Source: Ferruginibacter sp.
GTDB lineage: Bacteria > Bacteroidota > Bacteroidia > Chitinophagales > Chitinophagaceae
Length of the DNA stretch: 35,707 bases
Direction of reading: 5' to 3'
NCBI GenBank assembly: GCA_017988335.1
Contig: JAGNRZ010000009.1
Span: forward strand, 1 to 35,707
In this document: positions 19,343-26,427 of the stretch, piece after piece
Position numbering within the stretch: position 1 is the first letter of the stretch
Layout: each line of letters opens with the position of its first letter
Notes under the pieces: model-generated
Told to the model about the DNA's origin: nothing
The model's database searches: none
What the model saw: the letters and a program-made list of their open reading frames with translations, nothing else
Position numbers and translations under genes: made by a program

Positions 19343-19386
19343 GTAATGGGTCAGAATTGTTGTTACAAAAATAAACAATTGATTAT
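19343..19386 (+). repeat. 44-bp direct repeat, copy 2
   Basis: One mismatch (G for A at 19381) to 18529-18572. The two copies bracket the Rhs tip and its presumed immunity gene, 814 bp apart. Confidence 0.85.
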
Positions 19387-19525
19387 CAATATCAATTAAG
19401 CTAACAAAACAATAAAAATGTTTATTGTAAAACATATAAACCTAAGCAACAAAATAAAAAAAGCCAATTTTACTGCGTTTGTATCCATCCATTTATAGTG
19501 AGTGGGTCTATTTGTTGGTGGCATA

Positions 19526-19617
19526 GAAGTAGCCTAGCTCAGATATGCAGGGTTGGACAAGTGCGTTGGCGTATCTGGGCTTAGCATTAACTAAAAAAAT
19601 ACATGCAACGCTACTTC
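19526..19617. repeat. Nested inverted repeat of unknown function
   Basis: Outer arms GAAGTAGC (19526-19533) and GCTACTTC (19610-19617); inner arms of 13 bases at 19536-19548 and 19569-19581 pair fully with two G-U pairs. The 20-base inner loop is GC-richer (GGGTTGGACAAGTGCGTTG). It lies inside the decayed IS1 element but is not part of a recognisable IS1 coding sequence. Confidence 0.65.
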
Positions 19618-19643
19618 AAAATCACTCATCAATACCCACATGA

Positions 19644-19868
19644 GCGACAAATACAAACCCTATTAAAATATATACCGATGGCTTATCCAATTATAAATAT
19701 TTAGTACCTCCAACACTACACAGCATAAAGCAGTTTGGTACAAACAGAATAGAAAGAGTAAACTTAAATTTACGAACCCATTTAAAGCGTTTAGGTAGGC
19801 GTACAATTTGCTTTAGTAAATCTCTAGCCATGTTGCTGGCTTGTGTTAAAATTTATTTTTGGTATTAA
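19644..19868 (+). pseudogene. IS1-family transposase (InsB) C-terminal remnant
   Basis: About 74 residues open between stops, without a start codon. YTDGLSNYKYLV contains the catalytic Asp of the IS1 DDE motif region. NRIERVNLNLRTHLKRLGRR followed by TICFSKS matches the most conserved InsB segment (IERHNLNLR-x-HL-x-RLGRKSLSFSKS in E. coli IS1), including the Glu in 'IER'. The N-terminal half is absent and a stop at 19641 precedes the match. It is non-functional as it stands. Confidence 0.85.
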
Positions 19869-19974
19869 AGTTATCTATTAGTATAAAAGCACTCCGTTAA
19901 CTCTTTCCTAAAAATTTCTGCTATTTATTGCCAAATTGCCCAATCTAAGTATCTTGCCACCGTAAATTAAAAAA

Positions 19975-20586
19975 ATGAATAAAAATATACTTATAGGGTT
20001 AAATGTATTGCTGCTAGGTGCTGTTGTTTTTTTATATTATAAAACATATAGTGGGGGAGGCTCAAAAAAAAGTAGTACAGGCAATTACGTAAAAAGCGAT
20101 AAAGACAGTAATTGCAATAAAGCCCATATTGCTTATGTAGAGCTTGATAGTATGTACGAACATATTACCTATATAAAACAAAAGCGTAACGAAATGGAAG
20201 CCAAACAAAAGCGTATTGAAAATGATTGGCAAAGTGGTATAAACAGTTTAAAAGCTAGGCAAGAGAATTTTATGAAAAAAGGAGCTGCTATTACACAACA
20301 AGAAGCTGAAAAATTTCAAAACCAACTAATGGGTGAACAGCAAGTTATTGAAGGCCGTAAACAAAGAGATGGACAAGCATTAAGTGAGGAGAGTTTTAAA
20401 TTTACCGAAGGCTTGCAAAAAGATTTAAAAGATTTTTTAGAAGAATATAATAAAGAAAAAAAATACATGTACATACTTACTACTGGTACTGGGCTTGATT
20501 ACTTGGTATATAAAAACCCTGCCTTAAATATTACTACTGATGTTATTAATGGAATGAATGAAAAGATGAAGGGGAAGATAAAGTAA
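19975..20586 (+). CDS. OmpH/Skp-like periplasmic chaperone family protein
   Basis: 203 residues. An N-terminal hydrophobic segment (residues 4-22) acts as a signal or anchor, followed by a Gly/Ser linker. The OmpH core begins with AHIAYVELDSMYEHI, the family's first strand and tentacle start, then a long charged coiled coil (about 70-130: KQKRNEMEAKQKRIE...) and a returning helix, ending in the C-terminal strand around KKYMYILTTGTGLDYLVY. Skp-like proteins chaperone unfolded outer-membrane proteins in the periplasm. Bacteroidota have several paralogues, so the exact role is unclear. It begins 43 bases after the IS1 remnant and is followed by a terminator-like hairpin (20659-20687). Confidence 0.85.
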   Translation: MNKNILIGLNVLLLGAVVFLYYKTYSGGGSKKSSTGNYVKSDKDSNCNKAHIAYVELDSMYEHITYIKQKRNEMEAKQKRIENDWQSGINSLKARQENFMKKGAAITQQEAEKFQNQLMGEQQVIEGRKQRDGQALSEESFKFTEGLQKDLKDFLEEYNKEKKYMYILTTGTGLDYLVYKNPALNITTDVINGMNEKMKGKIK

Positions 20587-20658
20587 AGTGATATAAGTTG
20601 CTTTTATTTAGAAGATATTTACTGTGAGAACAATACATAAAAATGTATTAACTTGTTT

Positions 20659-20687
20659 CCCAATTATAACCTAATTGGGATTTTTTT
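20659..20687 (+). terminator. Terminator-like hairpin ending directly at the next start codon
   Basis: 8-bp stem (20659-20666 with 20672-20679), 5-base loop, then A and seven T. The T-tract is immediately followed by the ATG at 20688 of the permease gene. It can end OmpH transcription, act as an attenuator, or shape translation start of the permease. Confidence 0.7.
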
Positions 20688-22106
20688 ATGGCAGATCAAA
20701 ACAACTCCTTCAAACCTACACTTGGGCTTTTTGATGCAACAATGATTGTGGCCGGAAGTATGATAGGTAGCGGTATTTTTATTGTAAGTGCAGATATTAC
20801 TCGTAATGTAGGTAGTGCAGGCTGGCTAATAGCGGTATGGCTTATTACAGGTTTTATGACGCTTACTGCAGCATTAAGTTACGGCGAATTAAGTGCTATG
20901 TTTCCTAAAGCTGGTGGGCAGTATGTGTATTTAAAAGAAGCCTTTAATCCCTTAGCTGGATTTTTGTATGGCTGGAGTTTTTTTGCTGTAATACAAACCG
21001 CTACCATTGCTGCTGTGGGTGTGGCGTTTAGTAAGTTTGCGGCGTATTTAATTCCTGCGTTAAGTGAAAAAAATATTCTTATCGATTTAGGATTTATAAC
21101 CATTTCAGCAGCACAAATAGTTTCTATTGTTTTAATTGTGCTACTAACGGCAATCAATACTAGAGGGATTGAAGGCGGAAAATTAATTCAACGAGTATTT
21201 ACATCTGCTAAACTATTGGCCTTATTTGGCTTAATTATTTTTGGCTTTTTTATGGTAAAGCAAAGTTTTTGGAGTGAAAACTGGCAAACAGGTTTTACGG
21301 CTGTTAAAGAACAAAAAGATGCTATTGGAACTTGGTTGTCTATAAGTGGAGCAGCATTAGTTGGTGCTATAGCGGCTTCTATGGCAGGGTCTATTTTTAG
21401 CAGCGATGCTTGGAATAATGTAACATTCATAGCTGGTGAAATAAAAAATCCACAAAAAAATATTGGACTAAGTTTATTTTTGGGAACACTAATTGTAACT
21501 GTAATTTACGTTTGTGCCAATTTAATGTACTTAAATGTTTTACCATTAAATGGAATTGCACATGCTGAAAATGATAGAGTGGCTGTTGCTGCCGCAAAAG
21601 GAATATTTGGCGATGCAGGAACTTATGTTATTGCTGTTTTGATAATGGTGAGCACATTTGGTTGTAACAACGGTTTAATTTTAGCAGGAGCAAGAGTATA
21701 TAATACTATGGCAAAAGATGGGTTGTTTTTTAAGAAAGCTGCAGAACTAAATAAAAATAATGTGCCTTCATTTGCATTATGGGCACAATGTATAATGGCT
21801 TGTTTACTTTGTTTAAGTGGCACTTATGGCAAACTGTTAGATATGATTTCGTTTGTGGTGGTTTTATTTTATGCCATCACTATTTTAGGCATATTTAAAT
21901 TACGAAAAGATAGACCCGATGTAGTAAGACCTTACAAAGTATTTGGATACCCAGTTTTACCAATTATATATATTATTTTAGCCATTGTGTTTTGTGTGTT
22001 TTTAATAAAGATGAGTCCTGGGTATGCAGGGTTTGGCTTAGGCATTGTTTTAGCAGGAATACCTGTTTATTATTTAGTTATTGGCAATAGAAAAAAGCTG
22101 GATTAG
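20688..22106 (+). CDS. APC-superfamily amino acid permease
   Basis: 472 residues with about 12 hydrophobic segments. The first helix carries the APC signature (LGLFDATMIVAGSMIGSGIF), where the unwound GSG segment binds the substrate backbone. The sixth helix region is recognisable (FSSDAWNNVTFIAGEIKNPQKN), as are YGELSAMFPKAGGQYVYLKE and the C-terminal RPYKVFGYPVLPIIYI. It resembles LAT/serine-threonine exchanger-type bacterial permeases; the substrate is unknown. The start is supported because the next Met lies inside helix 1. The kinase gene starts 1 base after its stop, indicating coupling. The start codon abuts a terminator-like hairpin. Confidence 0.9.
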   Translation: MADQNNSFKPTLGLFDATMIVAGSMIGSGIFIVSADITRNVGSAGWLIAVWLITGFMTLTAALSYGELSAMFPKAGGQYVYLKEAFNPLAGFLYGWSFFAVIQTATIAAVGVAFSKFAAYLIPALSEKNILIDLGFITISAAQIVSIVLIVLLTAINTRGIEGGKLIQRVFTSAKLLALFGLIIFGFFMVKQSFWSENWQTGFTAVKEQKDAIGTWLSISGAALVGAIAASMAGSIFSSDAWNNVTFIAGEIKNPQKNIGLSLFLGTLIVTVIYVCANLMYLNVLPLNGIAHAENDRVAVAAAKGIFGDAGTYVIAVLIMVSTFGCNNGLILAGARVYNTMAKDGLFFKKAAELNKNNVPSFALWAQCIMACLLCLSGTYGKLLDMISFVVVLFYAITILGIFKLRKDRPDVVRPYKVFGYPVLPIIYIILAIVFCVFLIKMSPGYAGFGLGIVLAGIPVYYLVIGNRKKLD

Positions 22107-22107
22107 T

Positions 22108-23094
22108 ATGGATTTTCAAAAATTATTCCACGATTTTACAAACATAAAGGTTGCTGTAATTGGCGATGTAATGTTAGATACGTATTGGTGGGGAAAGGTA
22201 GATAGAATTTCGCCGGAAGCACCAGTGCCGGTAGTAGCAGTTACCAAAAGAGAACAACGCATTGGTGGTGCAGGTAATGTGGCATTAAACTTAGCATCGT
22301 TAGGTGCAAAGGTAAACACCATAAGTGTTGTAGGTAAAGATGATGATGGAGAGCAGCTAATAAAGTTATTAAATGACAGTAATATTAGTACAAAGTACGT
22401 AGTACAAAGTGCTGATAGAATTACTACTAATAAAATTCGTATCATTAGCCGTAATCAACACATGATGAGGTTGGATGCAGAAATGCAGCAGGATATTTTA
22501 AGCAGCGATGAAGACAAGTTGTTGTATGCAGTTGAACAATACATAGCCGCAGAAGCCCCACAGGTAGTGGTTTTGGAAGATTATAACAAAGGAGTACTTA
22601 CGCCAAAAGTAATTTCTAAAGTTATTGAATTATGTAAGCATCAAAATATAATTACAACAGTTGACCCTAAACGTAAAAATTTTTTTGCTTATAAAGGTGT
22701 AGATATTTTTAAACCCAATTTAAAAGAAGTAATAGAAGGGTTAAATATACTTGTAGATACTTTTAGTTTGAGTTTATTAAAAGATATTCATTTGCAATTA
22801 AAAGAAAAACTACAACATCAAATATCTTTTATTACCCTCTCTGAAAAAGGGGTTTTTTATAATGATGAAAAAACATCAAGCCTTATACCCACACATATAC
22901 GTAACATAGCAGATGTAAGCGGTGCAGGCGATACTGTAATTGCTGTAGCCTCATTAGTATATGCTGCTACAAAAGATGTTAAGCTAATGGCAGAAGTTGC
23001 TAATATAGCTGGCGGCTTGGTTTGCGAAGAGGTAGGAACCGTAGCAATTGAAAAAGAGGCTTTACTAAATGAGTGTGAAAAATTATTGGGGTAA
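22108..23094 (+). CDS. rfaE1: D-glycero-beta-D-manno-heptose-7-phosphate kinase (RfaE1/HldE kinase domain)
   Basis: 328 residues from the ATG at 22108. An upstream in-frame ATG at 22081 lies inside the permease gene and is rejected. It is a PfkB/ribokinase fold: N-terminal VAVIGDVMLDTYWWGKVDRI, the substrate-binding SPEAPVPVV and GGAGNVALNL, VDPKRKN and KPNLKE in the middle, and the anion-hole/catalytic-base motif ISG...DVSGAGDT near residue 280. It phosphorylates heptose-7-phosphate at C1 for ADP-heptose synthesis, a precursor of lipopolysaccharide inner core. Only the kinase half of bifunctional HldE is present; the adenylyltransferase (RfaE2) is not in the window. Its stop overlaps the convergent gene by 12 bases. 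Confidence 0.9.
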   Translation: MDFQKLFHDFTNIKVAVIGDVMLDTYWWGKVDRISPEAPVPVVAVTKREQRIGGAGNVALNLASLGAKVNTISVVGKDDDGEQLIKLLNDSNISTKYVVQSADRITTNKIRIISRNQHMMRLDAEMQQDILSSDEDKLLYAVEQYIAAEAPQVVVLEDYNKGVLTPKVISKVIELCKHQNIITTVDPKRKNFFAYKGVDIFKPNLKEVIEGLNILVDTFSLSLLKDIHLQLKEKLQHQISFITLSEKGVFYNDEKTSSLIPTHIRNIADVSGAGDTVIAVASLVYAATKDVKLMAEVANIAGGLVCEEVGTVAIEKEALLNECEKLLG

Positions 23095-23760
23095 TTTATT
23101 TTTCTGCCTTTCTCTTTTTTCTGATATTGATAAAAGCCTATTGTAATTAATAAACAACTCAAAAAATATTTTTGCTACTACAAAAATTAAGATAAATATT
23201 TTTCCTGCCCCAAAGGTTAAAAACATGCTACCTAATATTACAATTACTTGTTGGGTAAAAATTCTCATGTAGGGCTCAAACATTAATCTACCCATAGATA
23301 TTGTTTTATAAATTCCATTGCCAAAAAATGTAAAAAAAGATTGCAATGAATAGTAAAGAATAAAAATTAATAAAACTAGTTTTCCATCATCACCCAAAAT
23401 AGTAGGTATTTTTGCATAATTAAATAAAAAGGAGCCATCGCTGTAGTATCTACTAGTATTAAAAAAAAGTTGTGTTTGCACAAAAACAAAAAAACCATAG
23501 TGTGCAATAAAAAACAAAATAAAAAACCATCCACTTTGCATACTACTACCTCCATTATTTTGCCATGTATCTTGCTTTTTTACAAATAATGTAATAAAGC
23601 TCATTTTCAAAACATTAATAATGCCAATAATTACAGTTTCCATAGCATATACTACAAATATATGTTTGGCATCCCAGCCCAAAAACCAAACTCCATACAA
23701 GGGTATCAAATTAATAACTATTAAAAGATAGTCGTTTATTGTTAGTCTTCTTTTAAGCAT
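23083..23760 (-). CDS. DUF6498-like integral membrane protein
   Basis: 225 residues on the minus strand with about five or six hydrophobic segments (around 12-28, 35-60, 77-97, 128-146, 168-195). The segment FVVYAMETVIIGIINVLKM is like the DUF6498 family's 'YW-E...G-x-N-x-x-K' pattern. No catalytic motif was recognised and the function is unknown. The gene converges on the heptose kinase gene and overlaps its end by 12 bases. It diverges from the isoaspartyl peptidase gene, with 74 bases between the starts. The family name is a tentative recognition. Confidence 0.6.
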   Translation of the reverse strand: MLKRRLTINDYLLIVINLIPLYGVWFLGWDAKHIFVVYAMETVIIGIINVLKMSFITLFVKKQDTWQNNGGSSMQSGWFFILFFIAHYGFFVFVQTQLFFNTSRYYSDGSFLFNYAKIPTILGDDGKLVLLIFILYYSLQSFFTFFGNGIYKTISMGRLMFEPYMRIFTQQVIVILGSMFLTFGAGKIFILIFVVAKIFFELFINYNRLLSISEKRERQKNKLPQ

Positions 23761-23799
23761 TGTAAAAAAATATTAGAAAGTTTATGACTGTAAATTAAA

Positions 23800-23807
23800 T
23801 ACTTTTG
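23800..23807 (+). promoter_or_regulatory. -7 promoter element (TACTTTTG) before the isoaspartyl peptidase gene
   Basis: Exact TAnnTTTG match in the divergent intergenic region, 27 bases before the ATG at 23835. The upstream TTTA at 23781 is a poor match and too close for a -33 element. Confidence 0.4.
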
Positions 23808-23834
23808 AGTAACTAAAAATACCCACTACTACGT

Positions 23835-24785
23835 ATGCAAAAATTTTCAATTGTTGTTCATGGCGGTGCCGGAACCATTTTAAAGGAAGATATGACGCCT
23901 GAATTAGAGGCTGCTTATATAAAAGGCTTGCAAGATGCTTTAAATGCTGGTTACGCTGTACTAGAAGAAGGTGGTACAGCAGTCAATGCAGTAAAAGCTG
24001 CAAATGTAATTTTAGAAGATAACCTTTTGTTTAATGCAGGCAGAGGTAGTGTATTTACAAAAAAAGGGGTGCAAGAAATGGATGCTGCAATTATGGATGG
24101 TAAAAATTTAGCGGCTGGTGCAGTAGCAGGTGTACGTAATGTACGTAACCCTATTGAACTGGCAACCGAAGTGATGATTAACAGTAATCATGTGTTTTTA
24201 AGTGGAAAAGGTGCTAACGATTTTGCTATTAAGCAAGGCATAAAATTAGAACCCGATGAATTTTTCTTTTCGCAATTTAGATACGATCAATGGAAGGCAT
24301 TAAGAGATAGCGATAATTATTCACTTGACCATACTCACCAAGGATTAGAAGAGTTAATGAGAGATAAAAAATTTGGAACTATAGGTGCTGCGGCTTGTGA
24401 TGTAAATGGAAACATTGCTGCAGCCACTAGTACTGGAGGCATGACGAATAAAAAGTATGGCAGGATAGGAGATAGCCCTATAATTGGATGTGGTACTTAT
24501 GCCAATAATAAAACATGTGCCATCAGTTGTACTGGCCATGGAGAGCCATTTATTAGAGCCGTTGCCAGTTATGATGTAAGTTGTTTAATGGAGTATAAAG
24601 GCATGACCTTACAGCAAGCCATGAACGAAGTTGTAAATGTAAAATTAGTGGCTATGGAAGGCGAGGGTGGAATGATTGGCGTAGATGCTGCTGGTAACAC
24701 AGCCCTTATTTTTAATAGTGCAGGTATGTACCGTGGAATGAAAAATAGTAATGGCGAACAATTTATTGGAATTTATAAAGATTGA
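23835..24785 (+). CDS. Isoaspartyl peptidase/L-asparaginase (Ntn-hydrolase, plant type)
   Basis: 316 residues, normal for this family. The precursor self-cleaves before a threonine nucleophile, here Thr182 in KFGTIGAAACD. The alpha part begins IVVHGGAGTI and has the glycine-rich NAGRGSVFT and EMDAAIMDG; the beta part has TSTGGMTNKKYGRIGDSPI (substrate-binding Arg/Asp), GCGTYA and SCTGHGE. It hydrolyses beta-aspartyl dipeptides and asparagine. No signal peptide is visible, so it is probably cytoplasmic. The upstream promoter-like element and the 27-base gap to the next gene (ispD) suggest an operon with ispD. Confidence 0.93.
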   Translation: MQKFSIVVHGGAGTILKEDMTPELEAAYIKGLQDALNAGYAVLEEGGTAVNAVKAANVILEDNLLFNAGRGSVFTKKGVQEMDAAIMDGKNLAAGAVAGVRNVRNPIELATEVMINSNHVFLSGKGANDFAIKQGIKLEPDEFFFSQFRYDQWKALRDSDNYSLDHTHQGLEELMRDKKFGTIGAAACDVNGNIAAATSTGGMTNKKYGRIGDSPIIGCGTYANNKTCAISCTGHGEPFIRAVASYDVSCLMEYKGMTLQQAMNEVVNVKLVAMEGEGGMIGVDAAGNTALIFNSAGMYRGMKNSNGEQFIGIYKD

Positions 24786-24812
24786 TAAAAGAAAAAATAT
24801 TAGAAAGATAGC

Positions 24813-25541
24813 ATGGAAGAAAAGAAGGAATTTACGATAGAGACCGAAAGCCCCTTTAGGGGTTTGGGGTTGAAAAAAATAGCTGTAATTGTTGCTGGTG
24901 GCTTTGGTACAAGGATGAATTCTTCTACACCAAAACAGTTTTTATTACTAAATGGTAAACCCATTTTGTATTATACTATTCAAACATTTTTGCAAGCATT
25001 TGAAGATTTACATATTATTTTGGTACTACCCGAAGAAAGCATAGCAGCTGGTCAAGAAATTATTGATGCCTTTTTTGATTACGAAAGAATAAAAATTACT
25101 GCTGGCGGTAGTACTCGTTTTAACTCGGTACAAAATGGATTAAAATTAATTGAAGAAGAAAGTATTGTATTTGTACATGATGGCGTAAGATGTTTGCTTA
25201 GCAAAAATTTAATACATCGTTGTTTTGATGCCGCTATGGAATTTGGTTCAGCCATACCGGTAATTAATTGTACTGATAGTTTACGAATGATAAGTGAAGA
25301 TGATAACGAAGCTGTAGATAGAACTAAGATTAAATTGGTTCAAACACCACAAACCTTTCATAGCAAAATATTATTACCAGCTTTTAATATTGACTATAAA
25401 GAGAAGTTTACTGATGAAGCTACAGTTGTTGAGGCCTTTGGATTAAAAGTACATCTGATTGATGGAGAGGAAACCAATATAAAAATTACCAAGCCGATAG
25501 ATTTACTAATTGCAGAGCAAATTATGTCTTCAACCACTTAA
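24813..25541 (+). CDS. ispD: 2-C-methyl-D-erythritol 4-phosphate cytidylyltransferase
   Basis: 242 residues as annotated from the ATG. The catalytic N-terminal motif is IAVIVAGGFGTRM, then PKQFLLLNGKPILYYTI; the middle carries FVHDGVRCL and the C-terminal part KLVQTPQTF and TDEATVVEAFG, all typical of IspD. It makes CDP-ME in the MEP isoprenoid pathway. The first 20 residues (through SPFRGLGL) are an extension absent from usual IspD; residues 12-20 are encoded by a dispersed palindromic repeat (24847-24871). A TTG at 24870-24872 would start a protein of 223 residues (KKIAVIVAGG...) of ordinary size. Which start is used is unresolved. The 3' end overlaps the convergent gene by 20 bases. Confidence 0.9.
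   Translation: MEEKKEFTIETESPFRGLGLKKIAVIVAGGFGTRMNSSTPKQFLLLNGKPILYYTIQTFLQAFEDLHIILVLPEESIAAGQEIIDAFFDYERIKITAGGSTRFNSVQNGLKLIEEESIVFVHDGVRCLLSKNLIHRCFDAAMEFGSAIPVINCTDSLRMISEDDNEAVDRTKIKLVQTPQTFHSKILLPAFNIDYKEKFTDEATVVEAFGLKVHLIDGEETNIKITKPIDLLIAEQIMSSTT
24847..24871 (+). repeat. 25-bp palindromic repeat, copy 1, in-frame in ispD
   Basis: Identical to 31905-31929. The core CCCCTTTAGGGG is a 5-bp stem with a 2-base loop, followed by TTTGGGGTT. In this frame it encodes the ESPFRGLGL segment of IspD. Confidence 0.85.
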
Positions 25542-26424
25542 CAAACCAAGGTAGTTTATTAAATTTTAAAGCACTATACTTTTCTTCAATGGCTCCAAAA
25601 CTGCTATAAAAAAAAGCAAGGCTGCTAATATCACTTCCTTCAAAATCTAAAATTAAATTTTGATTGGCATGGTCTTCTATAAATGTATTAATAAGTGCAT
25701 GACTAGCTCCCAGTGTTTTTCCGTCAGGAGAATTTCCTACTAAAATATAATAAGCTCTATTGCCAGAAAAAAAGAACGCAGCAGATGCCAATAGTTTTTC
25801 TTGTAAATAAATACCATAAGTAATTGCCTTATTTTGTTTTTTTAGGTACATAAATAACTGCTCTAGTGATTGATAGTTATTATTGCTTAAATTACTGAAT
25901 GTAGCATTTTGTTCTTTAGCCAATTCAATAATACAGTTAATAGCAATGTCTTTTTTTACTTCTGTATTTAGCTGCTTACACTTTTTTATGTTGCGTTTAA
26001 TATTTTCTCTAAAAGCATCGTAGATAATGTTGTAGGGCTTATTTAAATCTAGGATGTAATTTATTCTATTGTAAATATTAGGGATAGTAAATACGTTTTC
26101 ATTGTTTAAATAAATATCGCAGTACTTAAATTTTAATGGGATAGCTTGAATAAATGCCTCTAAAATTTTAGATGTGATATTGTTGCCAAATACACCAAGC
26201 TGTGCACAAAATGGGGGTTGATATAAATAATAAATGCCATATTTTTTATTGTAAGTAAGTGGCATTATAAATTCGTAATCGTTAGCCACTAAAGCATCCC
26301 AATGTATTGTCATATGGTTTAAATAATAGCTATATGCATAAACCGTTTCGTTGCTTGCTTGTGCTATACAGTTATCCCATTTTATAAAATCAATATGGCT
26401 ATATGGTAAATATGTAATGTTCAA
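25522..26424 (-). CDS. FemAB/GNAT-like acyltransferase, function unknown
   Basis: 300 residues on the minus strand. The fold is suggested by FRENIKRNIKKCKQ, typical of FemAB-like or peptidoglycan aminoacyltransferase N-domains, followed by ITYGIYLQEKLLASAAFFFSG and ALINTFIEDHANQNLILDFEG, which match the beta-strand and acyl-CoA or aminoacyl-tRNA binding region of the GNAT-fold C-domain. No signal peptide; probably cytoplasmic. Its start lies 3 bases from the M1 peptidase stop, so it is the last gene of the minus-strand operon. Its end overlaps ispD by 20 bases in the opposite direction. Substrate is unknown; an envelope-related transfer is inferred from the neighbours. Confidence 0.6.
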   Translation of the reverse strand: MNITYLPYSHIDFIKWDNCIAQASNETVYAYSYYLNHMTIHWDALVANDYEFIMPLTYNKKYGIYYLYQPPFCAQLGVFGNNITSKILEAFIQAIPLKFKYCDIYLNNENVFTIPNIYNRINYILDLNKPYNIIYDAFRENIKRNIKKCKQLNTEVKKDIAINCIIELAKEQNATFSNLSNNNYQSLEQLFMYLKKQNKAITYGIYLQEKLLASAAFFFSGNRAYYILVGNSPDGKTLGASHALINTFIEDHANQNLILDFEGSDISSLAFFYSSFGAIEEKYSALKFNKLPWFVKWLKT

Positions 26425-26427
26425 TTA

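Larger units (their letters stand above)
19342..19932 (+). mobile_element. Decayed IS1-family element
   Basis: Bounded on the left by GGTAATGGGTCAGAATTG (19342) and on the right by an imperfect complement (19910-19932; read inward, GGCAATAAATAGCAGAAAT). It holds the C-terminal part of an IS1 transposase. At about 590 bp it is shorter than a complete IS1 (about 770 bp) and lacks a recognisable InsA/N-terminal zinc-finger part. No 8-10-bp target duplication was seen at the ends. The right boundary is tentative. Confidence 0.55.

Noticed and set aside
19549-19568. Possible integron attC site (GTTGGAC and GTTGGCG in the loop of the inverted repeat)
   Set aside because: The GTTRRRY and RYYYAAC boxes are not at the ends of the hairpin as in attC, and there is no integrase or cassette array.
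22081-22107. Earlier ATG for the heptose kinase
   Set aside because: It lies inside the permease gene. The ATG at 22108 gives the usual N-terminus and a 1-base gap.
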